Source of the DNA: Coffea arabica
Taxonomy: Eukaryota; Streptophyta; Magnoliopsida; Gentianales; Rubiaceae
Direction: 5' to 3'
NCBI RefSeq assembly: GCF_036785885.1
Contig: NC_092316.1
Location: 15,803,001 to 15,867,000, forward strand
DNA length: 64,000 nucleotides
Shown: positions 35,001 through 48,237 of the stretch, one piece after another
Position numbering within the stretch: position 1 is the stretch's first letter
How the letters are laid out: the number at the start of each line of letters is the position of its first letter
The notes under the pieces: model-generated
Databases searched by the model: none
Told to the model about the DNA's origin: nothing
What the model saw: only the letters and a program-made list of their open reading frames with translations
Made by a program: the position numbers and the translations under genes

Positions 35001-38000
35001 CTTTTGCATGGATGTTTGAACCGTATGGCAACTTGAGCTATGCTTTGCCTAAACTACGTCAATTGCAGTGGTAGGTTTTGTAAAAACTTGACTACCATCA
35101 CATCTTTTGTGCATTATAGCTTGACTGTTTAGAGATTAATCTTGCCATGATCTTATCTTCACCTTATGAATTTTGCTGATGGAAGCAAATGTCGCTTTGA
35201 ATTTAGCAGTAACATATGTTTCATGAACTTTTATACATCAATGTAGGAAAGCCAAAAGAAAAAAGGCTAAATAGATGAAATCATTTTTCAGGTTTTTGTG
35301 GTTTCTGGTACCTTGATCATTCATAATGTGAGATTCCATTTTTATCTTAAATTATCATTGTCAGCTTACTGAACTTCAGGTGGACATGAATTGAGGCCAA
35401 AAAAATTCTTTGCAGCAGTCTAAGAAATGACTAAAGGCAATTAGATAAAGCCCTTTCATGTTTATCTCGAGTTATTTGGGGTATATTAGCTAAACTACTT
35501 GGTGAATTTTAGGATTTTGCTTTGTGTTGCCTGAGGACATGCAATCTCAAGTGTTATATTCATATCCCTGTAGGATAAGAGTTCCTTACCCTTTCCAATG
35601 GGGAGCGCCTTCATTTGATGCTGGGGAAGCCTTTGCAATGATGATGGCTTCATTTGTGGCTCTTGTAGAGGTATGTTTCAATAACGAAACTCTGAATTCC
35701 ATGATTAGTGAGCTTTGACTGCATTTTTCTCTGTCAATATTTGATGTTGATTTTTTTAATGTTTAATGTTACCTTATCGAGTAAGTTGGAATTGGAGTAC
35801 CTTGTTGTTAGTGTTGCCTTCCGCCTGCGGGTTTTGCTTAATCTGAAAGTGGTTAAGCAGGTTGTGTACAGGGGTCTGTCTGAGAATGTGATCATTCTGC
35901 TCGTGCTTAGTGTATATGAATCTAGTGTTTAGTTGCAAAAGTTCCTATAGCTATTGTGAGAGTGAAAAATCTACTGAATGAACTTGTGTTTCTCATTAAG
36001 TTTTGGTTTTTTAGTGGTTTTGGATTTTCCTTTTCATTTGCTGAAAGGTAAACACCATTTGAGCTTATAATTGTAAATTTTGTACCTTGGCAATCCCTCA
36101 TTTTATTGCTATTGCGGGAATTCATTGTGCTATTATTTAGTCTCTCATATATTTTTTTTCAGTGTTTCTTGCTGCTGATTACATCTCCTCATGATGATAT
36201 CTAGTTCTATTTTTAAAGTCTTCCCCCTTCCTATTATTGCTCTTCACCATACATATTTAAGTTAATTCATTTAACGGGGAAACTGGATGTTTGCCCTTTA
36301 ATCTGGATATATAGTTAAAATTAGCTTCTGTAACTTCCTCAGCATGGTTAGTTGTACAAGTTTTTTTTTTTAAAAAAAAAGTATTACCCCAAAAAATGGC
36401 AAAATTCTCACATTAGCATGAAGTGTAATGATTTGTCCATGACCCTATCTCTGGAGCTAAATTTGCACAGCGCCCCTGAATTGAAACTCTTATATTTACC
36501 TTTTTTTTGCCTCATGATTCTGCAGTCTACTGGTGCATTTATTGCAGTATCTAGGTATGCGAGTGCAACGTATTTGCCACCATCCATTCTCAGCAGGGGT
36601 GTAGGTTGGCAGGTAAAGTAGCTACTTGATTTTCCTCTTATTTGCAATGTAAACCAGAAAATACAAATGGTTGTTTTTCTGTGAGCTTTTATCAATCATG
36701 ATATCTGGGTGAGCTCTAATATGATCAAATTTATAAGTGCCTTTCCAAGCTGTGTTGGGTAGCCTGCTTAGTAAGAACTGCAATTGTGCAACTGCTCGTA
36801 GCTCAACCAAGTTACCCCTTGAAGAGAAAAAAAAAAAGAAAGCAAAAGATAATAAATATGAACGGAAGAAAGAAAGAGTGAAGCCTAGAATATGTAAAGT
36901 TTGACTTGGAAGTTTAGGATCTTCACACACAGCCCCATGTTGAAATTCCATGTTCATCAACTTTCTCGTAGCTTAGTGCCAGCAGTAGTTCAGATCACAA
37001 CTGCAGAAGGCAGATAAGAAAATCTGTATAATTTTGTTGGACAAAACAAACTTCTGCAGTAGGTAATGAGATTTACTTGAGTGCTACTTAATTAGGCTGA
37101 AGGAAAGTTCATTGTATGACATTTTCTCCAGTTTTCTGAGATCTGTATTGTAAGCGTCCCGAAATGGTCTACATTGTGATTGTGTGTTACCATCTGAAAC
37201 TATGACAAAAGCTGTATAGTGCATCTGAAATTTTTAAGACTTAAAAGAGGTATCAGAAAGCATGAAGCATCTTATGGATGTGCAATCTGGCAACACATGA
37301 TTTTTTGCTGAAATTTTACGTCAGTACCTGGTGTCTCTGCCTTGCTGTCATTGTCTTGTGAGCTAAAAGGAGAAGAAAAAGGGATAAGAGAGAGATTACT
37401 CTTATTTTGATTTTTAAGAAAAACTCTTAGAAGTATGACAGCTGATCATGGTCATTTTCCTTCTCATTTAGATTTCCTTCTGGATGTCTAAATTGTTCTT
37501 TTTCAGGTTTAATATTCATTGTTTTGCCAACATGATTTCTTCAATTGCAGGGAATTGGCATCCTATTGTCTGGATTGTTTGGCACTGGAAATGGATCTTC
37601 TGTCTCTGTGTAAGCAGTGTTCATTTCTGATTAGTTGTCTGCAGCAATATTTGGTTTGAGCAAATTCCTTCTTGATGCAACTGGCTTATTTGGCTTATTC
37701 AGTGAGAATGCTGGCTTATTAGCATTGACTCGTGTTGGAAGTCGAAGGGTGGTTCAGATCTCTGCTGGATTCATGATTTTCTTTTCTATTTTAGGTGGAT
37801 ATATTTACATCTGAATTTGCAGTCTAGTTTGCCCCTTTTTGAATACATTTTTGTTACTAAATTAGAATGACTTTGCAGGAAAATTTGGAGCAGTCTTTGC
37901 TTCAATTCCAGCACCGATTTTTGCTGCTTTGTACTGCATTTTCTTTGCTTATGTGGGTATGTCTTTACTAACCCGGAAAGCTGGATTACATTGTTAAACT

Positions 38001-38580
38001 CTCATTGATAAATAAATTTGTCATTGGTTTTTGTTCACAATGTATTTCCAGGTGCGGGAGGTTTGAGTTTCCTTCAGTTCTGCAACCTGAACACCTTCCG
38101 AACCAAGTTCATACTAGGCTTCTCAATCTTCTTAGGCCTGTCTATTCCCCAGTACTTCAATGAGTACACAGCTATCCAAGGATATGGTCCAGTCCACGTC
38201 AACGGAAGATGGGTACATAGTTTACATTGTCTACTGAATGTCTTTAAAATCTTTTTTGAAATCCTTTTGTGCTTTTTTTTTTGTTGTGAAATGTTTGAAA
38301 AATTATAGTCAAAATGTGAGACTTACTAAGAAAGAAGTTATGCTTCTTGCCTACTCTGCAGTTTAATGACATAGTAAATGTCCCTTTCTCATCGGAAGCC
38401 TTTGTGGCGGGGCTGGTGGCTTATTTCCTGGATAACACACTCCACAAGAAGGATGGTCAGATACGGAAAGACAGAGGTAAGCACTTTTGGGACAAGTTCA
38501 AATCCTACAAAACAGACCAAAGAACGGATGAATTCTATGGACTTCCTTTCGGTATAAATAAATATTTCCCATCTGTGTGA
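32006..38580 (+). CDS. NAT: nucleobase-ascorbate transporter (NAT/NCS2), 14 exons, 531 aa
   Basis: A plasma-membrane, proton-coupled purine/pyrimidine permease by family. Exons: 32006-32114, 32777-32874, 32971-33144, 33597-33697, 34072-34147, 34323-34382, 34470-34654, 35574-35670, 36526-36612, 37551-37609, 37703-37794, 37879-37956, 38052-38212 and 38362-38580. All joints are GT-AG and keep frame; the total of 531 aa fits plant NATs. A Pro-rich N-terminus precedes ITSPPPWPEAILLGFQHYLV, with the QH motif of TM1 near residue 45. Later blocks are GTRLPAVIGGSYTF, ATQGALIVASTLQI, SCRTDRAGLI and SVENAGLLALTRVGSRR, which contains the NAT signature (E/Q)NxGxxxxT(R/K) near residues 350-359. The C-terminus ends KYFPSV. 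It resembles the Arabidopsis NAT1-NAT3 group; the exact orthologue is not assigned. Start chosen as the first ATG giving the conserved MAG...HPPKEQLP opening. No damage seen. Confidence 0.96.
34655..34915 (+). mobile_element. 5'-truncated LINE tail in intron 7 of the NAT gene
   Basis: Directly after the exon 7 donor, a frame ending at 34891 reads LSDLEVLLDDYKHYKSL, then IVWVRKPANRVAHTLAQQAR. This is the C-terminal part of LINE-type RNase H proteins (the V-x-R-x-x-N-x-V-A-H-x-L-A motif). It is followed by a short A-rich end (TATCGAAAAAAG, about 34910). Only the tail is present, as in most LINE insertions. The host gene's splice donor (GTAAGT) remains intact. A target duplication is not clean. 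Confidence 0.75.
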
Positions 38581-39654
38581 GCTATGCATCGTCCTGTTGA
38601 AGATTTCATCCATGACTAAATCTTTGATCCCTCATTGGCTCTGTGAAGTGGCTGCTCTGCAACACAATTGGTCTTCAACTCGTGTATCTTTTTTACATGC
38701 TAAAGGAGTATAAATAGTCTAAAGCTTAAAGCATTTGCTTGTTAGTTTTCTTTCTGTAAATCTAATTTCATGACAGCATGGACTTGAAATATTGGTTAAT
38801 CAGCTTTTCTGCTATCATCTTTTGGTTCCTCTTCCCCAGCTCTCAGTTTCTGGGTAGCATATTCTGATTGTTGAAGGCCTAAAATCTCGTACAGGAGAAC
38901 CCTGTTCCTTGCATATGTAGCTTCGTTAGACATCATATCCTTGGATTATGTTTTTGTTGATCAGTTCTTGAACTGGTTTACGGCAGAACCCTAGATGGCT
39001 TAAGGATCCAGGATTCTCCAAACTTAATATAAGATTAGAAATCTATAAGACAGGATGCAGAGCCTGCACTCTAGGAGCTGGTTGCTCTGCTTTTACTCGT
39101 ACAGCCGGAAATTGAACCAAAAGGGCGTTTTTCTCGTAAAAAAGGTTTTGAGAGTCCATACACGGGTAAAATGTTTTCAATGTACTCTTCTCTAGCCTTC
39201 CTGGCTTCTGGTTAGGAAAATTTTTTTTACACTCTTTATTTTTTTTAATATATAAGTGGGAGACTTCAAATCCGGAATTTTTCACTTAAAATATCTCTTC
39301 CTCGTAAGGGAATTGCCAAAATTGAAATTGAACTATTTGGAAGTTCTTGGATACTATGAGGGCCTGGCTTACCTGAAAAAATAGATTCTATGAGGATCCT
39401 TTTTGCTTTGAATATTGAAGTTGAAGTCTAAAAGAGCCTCTCCCATACCAACCACAGCCCTCTAGAGGAACCATGCATTGTGGTTATTGCTTTCTGTGAA
39501 CTTTATTGGAGAGTAAAGTGTCCAAGATGCAACTTTTTTTCAATGGAAATTGATAAAGTAATGATGACAGAATTATGTAACTCGAGAAACAGGAAGGCAT
39601 GGTGGCTGATCTTTGGTGGCAGATCCTCTTCTAAAATGTAGTGTTCTTTTCACT
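38581..39654. other. 3' UTR and downstream flank of the NAT gene
   Basis: Sequence after the stop codon is T-rich and probably holds the 3' UTR for a few hundred bases. No single polyadenylation signal was singled out. The rest shows no gene. Confidence 0.4.
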
Positions 39655-40011
39655 CTACTTTAGTAGTCTTGATTTTTGTTGCGTAGTTTAAAAAAATTTA
39701 GTCAATTTTATTGAAAAAGTAAATCTGATCTATTATTTTTTAAAAATATTCTTACATTAAATAACTAGTCAATGTATCTTTACATTAATTACAACAACAA
39801 TATTGATGGAAAGTTGCACCATTCAATTCAAGACAATAAAACAAATCAATTAATGAATAAGGTAGGATACATCACTGATAACAAAGTACATAAATAAGGG
39901 CATTTTAGAGAAGTTAACATTTAATTATATTTTTTAACTCAAAGTGGATAATAGTTTGGGACGGATAAAAAAAGAGAGCAAGACTATCAAAATGGGACGG
40001 AGGAGGGATTA
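39655..40011. mobile_element. Stowaway-like MITE, decayed
   Basis: The right end is clear: ACTATCAAAATGGGACGGAGGAGGGA, the Stowaway terminus with small changes, near 39985-40009. The left end is worn (TAGTAGTCTTGATTTTTGTT) and matches the right arm only in part. Confidence 0.5.
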
Positions 40012-41908
40012 GTAAATTTGCTTGCTGTTGGAGATGCTTCTCAAATGATTAAACTCGTCCTTTTCCTCTGTGCACCTCCTTTTGATTTAGTTTGATAAGT
40101 AAATACAAGAAGTTGAAGGGTTTCCCTTCACTTTTCAGGCTTTTGAATGAAGTTTGGGGGAATAGTGAATTTCCACGGGCTCTTGATGGGCAACAATTTT
40201 TCAGGGCTATATTGAGGTTGGAAGAAGTGTGGTAGTACATAATTTGTAACAATTGGTTTATTTTTAAATAGGGATAATTGCATAAAGACTCGAAGGTTTC
40301 TAACAATTTCAATTAGTCTCGAAACCTAAAAAATCACACCTATTATTTAGCATGTTTTTTACAGAGCAGCAAAAAATAATGTGATGCCGGCCCAAGAACT
40401 AGAAGGATATACTAAACTACCCCTTGAATTTGAAGGAAAAGAAAGATAATTAATGAAAAAAAATAGCCTCTATTGCCATTTCCCCTTGCCTACTTCCACA
40501 ATCTCGAGAGACTTTGTTATAAATCCAGAAGTATGATTTGCGTGGAACATCTCACATAAGTTGGGAGTTCCATTTTTTAGTGACAAAGCTGCTCATATTT
40601 TTTGGGTCTATACCACAAAATTCTCCCAACCCCTAAAGCCTTTCAACGAAAGCGATGAAGAAAGGATGAAAACATATGAGGTATTACGTTCTTTACTCGA
40701 CATCTTCATTTACTTTTGATGTTTTGACTCGTTATCATACTTAGAATTTTTCACTTATTCTTCTATGAAAGAAGTAAGAAAATCTTAACCAGTTTTGACC
40801 GCCAAAACCAAAACACCAGATATTGAGTGAAAACAACAAATCGCCCACAAATTGAGACATCTCTAAACTTTCTTGACAAGAATATATTCTCCTCTTTAGT
40901 TGTTGCCTTGCAATGTTTAACACTTCCTTGAGATTTCCTCAGAGTCGAATACCACCAGCACATTGATTTGTGACCTGTCATTGTATGATTACCAATAGAT
41001 TTTTGATCGCTAAGGTGGTCCTATAAGAACGTTAATGGCAAGGTTGTACGTTAGCACCTAACAAATACTTCTCCTACCCCACTTTGATACATGAAAAAAG
41101 AGAAGCAAATCAATTCTGCCCACTTGTTTGTTTTACCACTTACTAGTTTAATATGGATTAGTTGCACTAAATCCGCCTTATGTTTTGTACACTCGGATTT
41201 GTTTACTATCAAGTAAAGGGTTATTTTTTATGTACATGTACACAGTTTAGCATTCAAATTCAAAATAAGATGATGTCGCGTGCATTTGCAGTCGTCTGCG
41301 CGTACACTGACGAAATAGTGAAGATTAATCCTCGAGTAAAGTTAGGATTACTTGCACTAAATCCCCTTATGTTTGATGCAGTTTTTAAAAATGTTTTATA
41401 CTTGTCTAGCCCCCATCTATTGGGTTAATTTACCATTTGACGGCTTGAATTTGTGGAGAGTCTCAAACTTGCCCATGAGTTAAATATGTTGAAATTTGGA
41501 CTGTTCATGGCCACTAATATAACCAACCAACTTCATTGTGCAAAAGCACATTTTCAATTCATTTTCTTAGCAGTTGCTCCAAATGCCTCTCTCTGTCTCT
41601 CTGAATGTGTATTAACTTCAGCAGTTGATATATTTTGCACCTTTTTTTTTTAAAATTCATATTCCAATTCCCAAAATTTTCTGCTTGAAAGAAAAACTCA
41701 TGTTTCAAATTAATCTCGATGAATTTTTTACATCTGCTTCCTCTTCTCCAAGTGATATACAAAAATAATCTTTCCCTTTGCCAAGTAGATTTGGACGACA
41801 AGTGATTTTTTTTTAATTTAATTTAATTTATTTTTTTTAAGCCCACCAAACGGGGAGCATGCAGTTTGTCCCCGCTATAGTTTCATGGCCTTTCTTTCTT
41901 AGAAAAGG
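40012..41908. other. intergenic, no gene seen
   Basis: Mixed AT-rich sequence. Short frames at 41180-41428 and 41453-41653 have no domain I recognise, and a direct echo (GTTGCACTAAATCCGCCTTATG near 41160 and CTTGCACTAAATCCCCTTATG near 41350) suggests a local repeat. Confidence 0.4.
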
Positions 41909-42091
41909 TATTACTGTCTTAACTCTTGCTTACTAATGTCAATTGGCTGTCAAATGTCTTATTCTTTATAAGTCGTTAGCATTAAGGAATACCACTTAGT
42001 CTTTGGGCTGATAATTCAATGCTAACGACTTATAAAGAATAAGACAGTTGATAGTCAAATGACATCAGTAAGCAAAAATTAGACAGTAATA
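41909..42091. repeat. long near-perfect hairpin, about 80-bp arms
   Basis: The left arm TATTACTGTCTTAACTCTTG... runs to GTCGTTAGCATT near 41992. The right arm, read backwards, is TATTACTGTCTAATTTTTGC... to GTCGTTAGCATT. A run of 24 bases around GTCTTATTCTTTATAAG is identical in both arms, and the loop is short (about 30 bases). It could be a MITE or an RNA hairpin locus producing small RNAs. There is no family resemblance to the Tourist copy just downstream. Confidence 0.85.
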
Positions 42092-42124
42092 ACTATATAT
42101 ATATATATATATATTATATAATTA

Positions 42125-42265
42125 ATCTTCTATACATTGACAGTGTATACACTTTCATCATTGAATATATGACATATAATCCGAATTTGAATTTGAAACT
42201 TAAATTTTGTATATGTGTTTTGCATCAAACGGTGATAATATATATACTATCAGTACATATAAGAT
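42125..42265. mobile_element. Tourist-like MITE, 141 bp
   Basis: Starts ATCTTCTATACATTGACAGT, ends TATCAGTACATATAAGAT, and is flanked by TTA on both sides (42122-42124, 42266-42268). Same length and architecture as the copy at 19314-19454, with more substitutions in the arms. Confidence 0.8.
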
Positions 42266-42269
42266 TTAT

Positions 42270-42327
42270 TCATATATATATATATATATATATATGTATA
42301 TGTATATGTATGTGTGTGCGCGCGCGG
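42270..42327. repeat. AT/GT/GC microsatellite
   Basis: (AT)n grading into GTATATGTATATGTATGTGTGT and then GCGCGCG. Just 3' of the Tourist element. Confidence 0.8.
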
Positions 42328-43073
42328 CGGGGGAAGCGGGCTATGTTCAATTTTAATCATGAGGTTGAGGTTGGTCCTTTTTCTACGCTGACCTCACCTC
42401 TCCCTTTTTGCATGGAATAAATGTTTCAACCAAAAAAGTTGATATAGGAGATGAAACTGAAATTTTTCTTGACTATAAAATGTCTTTGGGCAAAATAAAT
42501 ACACCACCTAATTTCTCAAGCAATATTAAATGGCATATTTTTCGGCCCTCGCCATCATCCAAACTTGAAGCAAATGTTTTGGATGGGCCAGACAACACGT
42601 AATTACTATATCAATTAAGTTTGAATACGAAGCTACCAACCAACCAATAGACATGGTTGCGTAAAATATACTTTTCACATTAGTCAAAGAACTGAATTCT
42701 CTATGGAATCCATTGGAGTAAGGGTACGAGTTGTAGCAGCCGCAAAGTATGTCCCTTATTAAATCTAAATCAAGACTTCTAAAAATTGTAAGGGATTTTG
42801 GTGGTGGGCTAAATATAATTATTGGGAAATTATCTTCAAAAATATGATGTCAAATATATGGACCAATATTTTCTATAGCACCCTAGTGCATATACTAGTG
42901 GATTTGTCTATATAACAATTAGTCTAATCTCAATTTAAATTTCAAAATTTTGCATATCTAAGCATGCATTCGAAACTATATATGTACTTTCAGTATAAGA
43001 AAGACTAATTTCAAATATATGATGTCACTATATCGAACAAGAAAATCTTTATGTTTTATTCCTTTATCACATA

Positions 43074-43303
43074 CTCCCTTTGTACCAAAATTGAGCATTG
43101 CAGTTTTGACTCGACACGGGCAGTAAGACATGGGAAATTAGTAATAATAGTTTATGAAGTTAATTAGAAATATGTGGGGCCTACTGTATCAGTTAATTTA
43201 GATTTAAATGGATGGTGGTGAATTTGATATTCCCATTTAGGGATGTGAAATATTTTGATGCAGACTACTCAAGCAAATATGTTCCTCATGTTGGAATAGA
43301 GAG
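43074..43303. mobile_element. Stowaway-like MITE, 230 bp
   Basis: Flanked by TA (43072-43073, 43304-43305), starting CTCCCTTTGTACCAAAATTG and ending, from the other strand, CTCTCTATTCCAACATGAGG. Only the outermost bases of the two arms match, so decay is advanced or the class differs. Confidence 0.55.
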
Positions 43304-43305
43304 TA

Positions 43306-46300
43306 TTATATACACCCCTCCATAACTATATTTTCACCACTCAAATTTACAGTTAAAAATCTTCTAAACCGTGAAAAATTAATTATGTTACGTTGAATTT
43401 TTCATTCCAACTCAAGAAAGTTTTCTAAACAAACTCTATGAGAGAAAGTTTCTACTATTGCAAATCAATAGTTGTGATTGTACATGTTTCAAGAAAGAAC
43501 AAAATTTTGCAGCTTATGTCCAATCATATACAATAACCATTCAGACACACGATGGATGGATAAGGATCCTGCGCTTCTGCAGTTGTAACTAGCAACTGCA
43601 CTATGAATTTAGCTCCTCTCTGCTGGATTTTCTCTCCATTTCTCGCAATGCACGTATGAATGCATGACATGTATTTTCGCTTATTAAAAGAGACGTGATT
43701 ATTTTAAGTTTAGCTAATTCTAACCCTTGTTGATAAATGAAAACACGTGAGTGACATACATCCAAACGTGCACCACGTAAAATAGAGAGATAATCCACTG
43801 GAGAGGAGCCAGGTCAACTGCACCGTGCCTTGTTCCGTGTAAGAAAAATTTCAGGCAAAGTCTACATCATAGCAACTCTTTCTCCCATGCCATAACGCTC
43901 TAATTAATACAATGCGAGTCAGAAGAAATATGAACCTAGCACTTATTATGAAGGGAGAATGCATCCAAAAATCAAATCTGGTGTCCAAAAATCAAATTTG
44001 GTGGATCTGAGTAGATAGCTGTTTTTCTCCATATTAAATGATGACCGACCCAAAGGGGTGGTTGCTCATTACATTCTTTGAGATTGTGATGTCTCTTCAC
44101 TCTATTGGCCAACATTTACGTTGGAAAGTTATGCATCAAGAGAATGCATTTTGTTCATTATTGCTGTTTCTCTGCTGTTGGTTTGCTGATAAGAGCCAAA
44201 ATCATATGGCTAGTGGTCTACAGAATTGGACTTTTCATAAACTAAGATTACGTCATGCAGAATTAATTCTCATTTTTTTTATTTGATAGAATTAATTCTC
44301 TTATTTAGACAGTCAGCCTGAATTTCAGAATTACTGAAAAGGTTAAAGGTTAATCTCATTTTTACTAGATCCATTAGTGCTTGTGCAGACGTGTAATTTT
44401 CTTTGTCTAGCCTGTTTGAACAATATGTAGTACAGGCACATAATTGGAGGTGTCCGGGGGCGGATCGACCTTTGTCTAACCAGACATTCTTGTAGGCTAT
44501 GTGATTTTATAATAATTTTTTTTTTATTTTTGTAGGCTATGTTGAAGAAACTGGAACAATAATTTTTTTGTAAAAATTACATGTGATTTTTTATTTATAA
44601 TAATTTTTATAAATACTTAATTGTCACAAAAACCCACAAATCATGCCATATAAGTTGAACCTAAAATTATTACTCCCCTTGAACAATGGTCCTAGCTCTG
44701 CCACTAGAGGTGTCAATGAGTTATTTTTTCAAATTCAGATCTAACTACATGGAAGTTATTTTTTCTAGTTATATGTACTATTTAGGAAATGATTTGTTTG
44801 TTAGTTTGTAGTATTATTATAGGGATAATATTATTATGATTTGTTTGATGTTTCTGATAATATCACATAGCTGCCCTCTAATTTCAAAAATTATACTAAC
44901 TTCCCTTATATTATTGTTTGGGTGAAAAAAATCTTTAAAAAGACACAAATTTCATATGAAAATCTTACATCAGACTTCCTGTTGAAAAGGAAAATAAAAT
45001 TCTCTTACATTCTTTTCTCTACCTCCAAAAATACCAACATTGCCTTTTTTTTTTTTTACTTCCATAACCACCGTGAAGTCCATATTTATTACCCTTCCCA
45101 TGGGTTGCCAACCAAAAGGAAAAAAAAGGAGAAGTATTAGGAAACTCTCAAATAGTCTCTTATTTCTACTGCTAGAGGTATGCCACCATTATGTCATTAG
45201 TTAAAATCTTAGAAGGAAAAACATTGTTGGAGGTAATTAAGATCTAATAAAACTGTACTAGCCATGTTTACATGCTCTAAATCGGATATGTAGCATCTCT
45301 CATTTACAGAATATCAATCTTCTTCAAAGTTATTGTTAATCATTAGAAGTTGATGAATTTGGGTCCGTTACATTGTCCTTTCTTGGGTTATTCCTACCTC
45401 AACTGTCGACTTGCTCAATTGGGAAATGGCTTTCTTACAGTAATTTTGGAACCATAAGAAGAAAAGAAACACTTGAACCATAGTGTAATTTTAAGAAATT
45501 GAAGGGATGTATCAACAATTAGAAAAGTTTAAGGTGAGATGAGTTTAATTTTCCTAATAAAATAGTTAAAACGGATACTTGATCTTCTGATGAAACAAAT
45601 ACTCTTAAATTCTAAGAACTTATCTTCAAAAAAATTCATTAGTTTCTTTTACCATTACTCAAAGGACCTCGTTACGTTTACCTACGGTATGAATATTCTG
45701 ACCAACTTGTTAGGATTTATAGCTAATAAATGCTTTGATTATTTCAATTTTTTAGAAAAGAAGTTTAGAATTTCCTTTTCTAAAAAGAAATATTGTCATT
45801 TTATTCTTTTTATGTAATTTTATTTGTTCAATTTTTCAGAATGTAAATCTAATTATTCTCTTGCTAAAATACTTCTATTATTGTTTTACAAGGCTCTAGG
45901 AATGAAAGGATATCATAACTCTTTTCTAAGACCATTTTTATTCTTCTTTACTTTAAAACAAAAAAGCACCAAAACTTTTCCTTAATGTGGTTCAAACTTT
46001 TCTAAATTCTCATTTAGCCTACCACCGTGCTTCTCTTTGAAATCACATAGATGTGCTTGCCAATAAAATAGTACATGGCTCACTTGCTATTTTAATAGGG
46101 TAAATAGATCAAATGGCCAATCAATCACTTTTAAGTGTAGTAGGTCAATTGACAAAAAATTGGTATAGAAAACTTGATAAGATTTTATTAAAGTTTGATG
46201 ACATTTGGTGCACATTACCTCAAGATCTAAACTGACTATTGGTTAAGAACTTATGTGTGAAAGTTTGGTCATTGACTACGTTTCAGGTGATTGGTTAATG

Positions 46301-47615
46301 ATCATTTATATTTTGAAAAAAAACCCATTTCCAAAAATACTTAGTGGAAAGTACAATTATAAGATCTTGTAAGTGTTTATTAAATTCTAATTAACATAGA
46401 GTTGAACGGCAATTGGCTTTGAATTGAAAACATTGTGGCAATTGTTTGTGCAACTTTACAAAAGTAATTAACAAAATGGCTCATAAATATTCTTTGGGGT
46501 TGTTTGTATAAGCTACATTTCCCTTCTTTGATCCTCAATATTCTAGCTAGATAATTAATTTGAAATGCTTAGAGTTTAGGAAAACGTAGTGTACTACCTA
46601 GTGAGGGTAACTCTTGTCTAAAAAAAAAAAAAACAAAAACTCTTGATTAATTATTTTGTAGACAATGAGAATTTCAATTTATGTGTGAGCTAAATGGATT
46701 CTTGGTTTTTACATTATAGTGAAATCTACTTCTATAAGATTTCCAATTACGAAATTGGATACTTTAGAAAGCTTTGTGATTTATATGCTATGTGAAGATA
46801 TTGATATTGAATTAAATGTGTAGTGTAGTAACGTACGACTACTTGACAAGAGAAATATCACTTGCCTTATCTCTCTAATTTAATTTTTAAAGGAATTGCT
46901 TCTAAATCTTTTTTTTAATATAGAAACTCTAGAGGAATTAAGATATGTATCTGTTATGATATTTATAATTATCCCACGGGGTCTCACTGTATCAACTATG
47001 CTTGTTAGTCTAGAATTGATATCGTTTTTTTTTTAATGGGATTATCACATATTTTTTATTCGAAAAAATTGTTATAATGTAATTTTTGTGTTGACCAATG
47101 CCAAATACTTGGGAAGGGTTGGGAAATTTTGAAAAAATAAGTGACACAATCTCCCTCCCCCTCCTTCCCAAAAATACATATAAATTTCGAATTCAAAATA
47201 CTATAACTAGACAAATGATTCATTGCACTTAAAAAAACACATAAGACAAAGTCATCAAAAATCATAAGTGATTATATTTTTTTTTGCAAAAAAATTATCT
47301 TAGAATTCAAAGCAAATTAAGTTCGATCCAATATTAAGTAAGATAATATAGCAAAAAATTACACATATACATCCCGTCAAAGTTGGATATTAAGAAAAAT
47401 AATGAAGTAGGATTAGAGATAGCTCATACAAAAATAAAGAAAAAGAATAATAATAATTGTTTAAATAATTAATACCTAAAAACAATAGAAGACTATCTAA
47501 AGGAAAACCAATAATAAATCTTGCCTTAGAGTAATGGATTCTGGAGATCACAGAAACAAAAGTGTTTGATATAATAGCATTTTAAATTGTGTTTATTACA
47601 ATAACAATTTAACTT
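43306..47615. other. intergenic, no gene seen
   Basis: AT-rich sequence. Between 44440 and 44720 a block starts GAGGTGTCCGGGGGCGGATC and ends CTAGCTCTGCCACTAGAGGTGTC, perhaps a worn GGGGCGGA-type miniature element. Short frames (43601-43798, 44038-44286, 45590-45817) show no recognisable domain. Confidence 0.4.
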
Positions 47616-47693
47616 TTTATGTTGATTAGTTTTTTCCTTTTGTAATCTATTTCCTTTATGTTGATTAGTTTTTTCCTTTTGTAATCTATTTCT
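47616..47693. repeat. 39-bp tandem duplication, two copies
   Basis: TTTATGTTGATTAGTTTTTT and the following CCTTTTGTAATCTATTTC occur at 47616 and 47655, virtually identical, so the duplication is recent. Confidence 0.9.
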
Positions 47694-47999
47694 ATTTAAA
47701 TTCGTAGTTTAACTGATATAGGGTTCACAAATTAGAATAAATAATTAACTAAGAAAGGGGTGGGGGAGGGGCAAAATAAGTAAAACCTAGTTAAGCTCTT
47801 ATTAAATTGAAAAAAAAAAAAACCAAAACTAGGCTGCCCCTCCTTGTGCCTTTCTACGTCCCGAGCAATGAAAATAAGGCCTCAGAGTGGGATTCAACAC
47901 TGTTATGGAAAGTTTTCTTCACTTAACTAACTATAGCCCTAGTCGATTTATATAAGAACAACTAAAAAAACACACTAGAACAACCACGTATAAGATTGA

Positions 48000-48237
48000 A
48001 AAACTTTTCAATGCTTGAATCAAACTGGACTCACTAAGGTTTATTCGAATTTGGTTCGTTAACTAGTCAAAATAATATTTTGCATTCGATAAACTTTCAA
48101 ATTCGACTTTTCGTCGTTCGAGCTCTAAGTTGAAGAAGCAAATAAGTTAAGATTGAATAAAATTTCAAACTGTCAAAATAATCAAACAAATTTGAACATA
48201 AAAATGTTCGATTTGTTTACACTCATTGACACCCCTA
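48000..48237. mobile_element. hAT-like miniature element, right end
   Basis: Words such as TTCGAATTTGGTTCG, AATTCGACTTTTCG and GTTCGATTTG, closing with CATTGACACCCCTA at about 48224-48237, the same terminal style as at 351-360 and 27753-27762. The left end was not placed. Confidence 0.45.
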
